This document shows positions 61,678 to 64,000 of a DNA stretch of 64,000 nt, one piece after another. The notes beneath the pieces are model-generated. The model was not told where the DNA came from. It saw nothing but the letters and a program-made list of their open reading frames with translations, and did no database searches. Location: assembly GCA_017527495.1 (NCBI GenBank), contig JAFXPY010000046.1:1-64000 (forward strand). Direction: 5' to 3'. Source of the DNA: Paludibacteraceae bacterium (GTDB taxonomy: Bacteria > Bacteroidota > Bacteroidia > Bacteroidales > Paludibacteraceae). Both the position numbers and the translations under genes were made by a program. Within the stretch, counting starts at the first letter, position 1. Each line of letters begins with the position of its first letter.

Positions 61678-63123
61678 TTAATTAGCCAATTCTTTGATCA
61701 CTTCATGGTCGTCGAAATGATGTTTTACCCCTTTGATTATCTGATAATCCTCATGTCCCTTACCTGCAACGAGAATGACATCGTTCTCCTGTGCCATAAG
61801 ACATGCCGTGCGTATTGCTTCGTGTCGGTCAACTATAGTTAGTGTCTGACGCTCTTGTTCTTTTGTGAGCCCTTGTTTCATGTCGTTGATGATGTCTTGC
61901 GGCTCTTCATCGCGTGGGTTATCTGAGGTCAGGATGACCATTTGGCTTCCCTTGATAGCTTCTTGAGCCATCATTGGACGTTTGCCTTTGTCACGGTTGC
62001 CGCCGCAGCCAATCACGGTGATGAGTCGCGTACTTGGCTTGCGTATGAGATTGATGGTATCTATCACATTTTTCACGGCATCGGGCGTATGTGCATAGTC
62101 AACAATAGCGGTCCAACCCTTTGCCGACCGAATAGTCTCAAATCGTCCGTTCACAGGACGGAGCTGACTCATTATGCGCAATACCTCAATACTCTCAAAG
62201 CCCAAACACGTCGCAGCACCATATATCGCCAATGCATTATAGGCGTTGAAACGACCGACAAGTGGCAGTATAACTTCTGTTCCGTTGATGACGAGTTGCA
62301 TCGAGTCGAAATCTTCTTCTAATATATGACCTTTGAAATCAGCAAGAGAGGTCAGCGAGTAGGTGAATACTTTTGCCTTCGTGTTTTGCGTCATGACGAG
62401 TCCGTTGCGGTCGTCTTTATTGGTAACCACAAAGGCGTCTTTTTTCAGACTGTCGAAAATGCTTTTCTTGGCATCACGATATGCTTCGAATGTCTTGTGA
62501 TAGTCGATATGATCTCGCGTGAGATTAGTAAATACTCCTCCGTCAAAGTCAAGTCCGCATATCCTGTCTTGTACAACACTATGACTGCTCACCTCCATAA
62601 ATGCGTATTCACACCCAGCTTCAACCATCTGATTGAGCAAACCATTCAATTCAAGTGCATCGGGAGTAGTGTGTGTGGAAGGAACGGCTTTGTCGTCTAT
62701 ATAATTGCACACGGTGCTTAGCAGTCCGGATTTATGCCCTAATTGGCGGGTGAGTTTGTAGAGCTGTGTAGCAATAGTAGTCTTGCCATTTGTGCCTGTA
62801 ACCCCGACAAGTGTGAGCTTGCGGCTTGGATAGTCGAACCATTTGTTGGCAAGTAAAGCAACCGCTTTCTGGCTCGATTCCACGCGAATAAAACAAATCT
62901 TGTTTGTTTGCTCAGGAATCTTCTCACACACTATGGCTGTAACTCCTTGATTGACTACATTGGGTATGAAAGTATGACCATCAACAGATGTTCCGTTGAC
63001 TGCAACAAAGAGCGAACCCTCTGTGGCTTGTCGAGAGTCGAATGTAATAGCTTTGATGTCTTGATTTAAGTCACCTATCACCTCTATAGGCTTCAAATCA
63101 ATGATTAGTTCTTTGAGATTCAT
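61678..63123 (-). CDS. murE: UDP-MurNAc-tripeptide synthetase
   Basis: 481 residues. It adds the third amino acid to UDP-MurNAc-dipeptide. ATP site VGVTGTNGKTTIATQL; MEVSSHSVVQDRI; DYAHTPDAVKNVI. LTSDNPRDEEPQDI carries the DNPR motif linked to meso-diaminopimelate choice. It is 12 bp after the FtsI gene. Confidence 0.97.
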   Translation of the reverse strand: MNLKELIIDLKPIEVIGDLNQDIKAITFDSRQATEGSLFVAVNGTSVDGHTFIPNVVNQGVTAIVCEKIPEQTNKICFIRVESSQKAVALLANKWFDYPSRKLTLVGVTGTNGKTTIATQLYKLTRQLGHKSGLLSTVCNYIDDKAVPSTHTTPDALELNGLLNQMVEAGCEYAFMEVSSHSVVQDRICGLDFDGGVFTNLTRDHIDYHKTFEAYRDAKKSIFDSLKKDAFVVTNKDDRNGLVMTQNTKAKVFTYSLTSLADFKGHILEEDFDSMQLVINGTEVILPLVGRFNAYNALAIYGAATCLGFESIEVLRIMSQLRPVNGRFETIRSAKGWTAIVDYAHTPDAVKNVIDTINLIRKPSTRLITVIGCGGNRDKGKRPMMAQEAIKGSQMVILTSDNPRDEEPQDIINDMKQGLTKEQERQTLTIVDRHEAIRTACLMAQENDVILVAGKGHEDYQIIKGVKHHFDDHEVIKELAN

Positions 63124-63135
63124 TATTTCTTTTTT

Positions 63136-64000
63136 TTATCTAAGTTCGAGATATACTGTTCCGCCTACTTGTGCCGGTTTCCCTGCCTGAACACTTTGTT
63201 TTACCACTTGACCTTGCCCCTTGATTCTCACCTTCATGCCTGTTGTCTCGATGAGATATATTGCGTCTTTTGCACCCATGCCGATTACGTTAGGAACAAA
63301 GTAGCGGTTGTATTCTATGTTTTGAGCATGCATGTTGGAACTTATGCGGACCCAATCGCTTGAGTCATTGCTCAGTCCTGTAGTGCTGATAGATAGTTTG
63401 CGTGTTGCCTTGCGAGTGGCTTTTCTGTTTCCTGCTTTAATGCGTGGTGAAAGATTGGGGTCTGCCATGATTGAGTCAAGCGGCACAATACCCTTGATGG
63501 CCATCGTGTGTTCGGCTATTTCTTTCACTATCTTGCCGCACAAACTTCCGGCTCCGCCATGTTTCGGATTTTCAATCACGCAGATACATGTGTATTGAGG
63601 ATTGTCGTAAGGAAAGAATCCGCAGAAGGTAATTCGGTGATATGCTTGGTATTTGCCGTTTTTGAAAACGCGTGCAGTACCTGTTTTGCCGGCAATTTTC
63701 ACGGTGTCGCTTTGCGCAGCCCGAGCCGTACCATTTTGGTCCCATACAACACTCTCTAAACATTCACGAATGTCGGACAGTGTACTTTTTTTGCATATCT
63801 GTGATTCTAATATCTTTGTGTCGTATTTTTTTATCGTTTTGTTCCCTTGTCGGATTTCTTCAACAAGTTTTGGCTCTACCATCTGACCGCCATTGGCTAT
63901 GGCATTATAGTAGGCAAGCATATAGATTGGAGGTATCTCGACGGAATAACCGAATGCCATGTGCGCCATAGTCTCTTTGTCGTTAGGTATGTTAATAGAC
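63136..64000 (-). CDS. ftsI: Penicillin-binding protein FtsI (C-terminal part, cut by the window edge)
   Basis: At least 287 residues; the frame stays open to base 64000, so the N-terminus lies outside. The transpeptidase part shows FGYSVEIPPIYMLAYYNAIA and the AGKTGTARVF motif (KTG box). The serine SxxK and SxN motifs lie beyond the edge. The C-terminal ~65 residues are a PASTA domain (YFVPNVIGMGAKDAIYLIE, QSVQAGKPAQVGGTVYLEL), as in class B PBPs of Bacteroidota. It is the division transpeptidase partner of FtsW. An apparent start inside the window (63969) is only an internal Met. Confidence 0.93.
   Translation of the reverse strand, partial: SINIPNDKETMAHMAFGYSVEIPPIYMLAYYNAIANGGQMVEPKLVEEIRQGNKTIKKYDTKILESQICKKSTLSDIRECLESVVWDQNGTARAAQSDTVKIAGKTGTARVFKNGKYQAYHRITFCGFFPYDNPQYTCICVIENPKHGGAGSLCGKIVKEIAEHTMAIKGIVPLDSIMADPNLSPRIKAGNRKATRKATRKLSISTTGLSNDSSDWVRISSNMHAQNIEYNRYFVPNVIGMGAKDAIYLIETTGMKVRIKGQGQVVKQSVQAGKPAQVGGTVYLELR

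Noticed and set aside
1..64000. tRNA or rRNA genes
   Set aside because: Gaps were read for clover-leaf T-arm patterns and rRNA-like sequence; none was convincing. A covariance-model search would be decisive.

Overview
The window is from a member of the Bacteroidales (phylum Bacteroidota). Evidence: promoters of the TTTG / TAnnTTTG type, usually 20 bp apart; a PorU-PorV pair of the type IX secretion system (T9SS); several secreted proteins with T9SS-like tails; Bacteroidota-specific families (DUF4249, DUF4924, DUF3256, DUF6427-like); and a TonB-dependent receptor with an N-terminal carboxypeptidase-like domain. No rRNA, tRNA, CRISPR array or prophage was seen. Most of the window is core chromosome. 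The accessory signal sits in the larger intergenic gaps.

Layout. 1-3.1 kb: an M20 dipeptidase and a small outer-membrane barrel, both on the minus strand, separated by a gap with REP-like hairpins and the first copy of a ~235-bp inverted-repeat element. 3.3-8.5 kb (+): tsaD, an exosortase-family membrane protein, a BspA-type leucine-rich-repeat protein with a T9SS tail, and a secreted Fib_succ_major-like protein. 8.9-16.8 kb (+): small LRR protein, TonB receptor, DUF4249 lipoprotein, small lipoprotein, AsmA-like protein. 16.9-27.1 kb (+): M3 peptidase, DUF6427-like membrane protein, SDR oxidoreductase, TamB-like protein, YifB/ComM-type ATPase. 27.3-31.7 kb: topB, tcdA and, converging on them, a COG2509-type flavoprotein.

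31.7-33.8 kb is the accessory hot spot. A full promoter drives an 11-codon ORF that looks like the first residues of an EcoRI-type adenine methylase. Next comes a RAYT-type HUH transposase fused to a DprA/SLOG-like Rossmann domain, bracketed by 36-bp direct repeats that each carry a 19-bp palindrome. Then follows the most complete copy of the inverted-repeat element. This is my best candidate for an under-described system.

33.8-49.5 kb (minus): recA, a secreted adhesin-like protein, nth-DUF4924, S4 protein-pth-rplY, a PVQ-linker barrel protein, and a long operon of a FAH-fold protein, porU, porV, ispF, DUF3256, aroK and sufE, with ispE upstream under its own promoter. 49.7-51.3 kb: dnaB (+), followed by the third element copy, which lacks a 61-bp internal module. 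51.5-56 kb (minus): fabI, pheS and a large secreted protein with an internal duplication. 56-64 kb (minus): the division/cell-wall cluster ftsI(partial)-murE-mraY-murD-ftsW-(small secreted protein)-murG, which stops after murG instead of going on to murC, ftsQ, ftsA and ftsZ.

Functional themes: cell-envelope building (mur genes, AsmA/TamB, isoprenoid genes ispE and ispF), T9SS export and its cargo, t6A tRNA modification (TsaD makes it, TcdA cyclises it), and DNA maintenance (recA, topB, nth, dnaB, YifB). Many intergenic gaps hold their own short tandem array (8, 9, 10 or 23 bp units), a striking genome habit.
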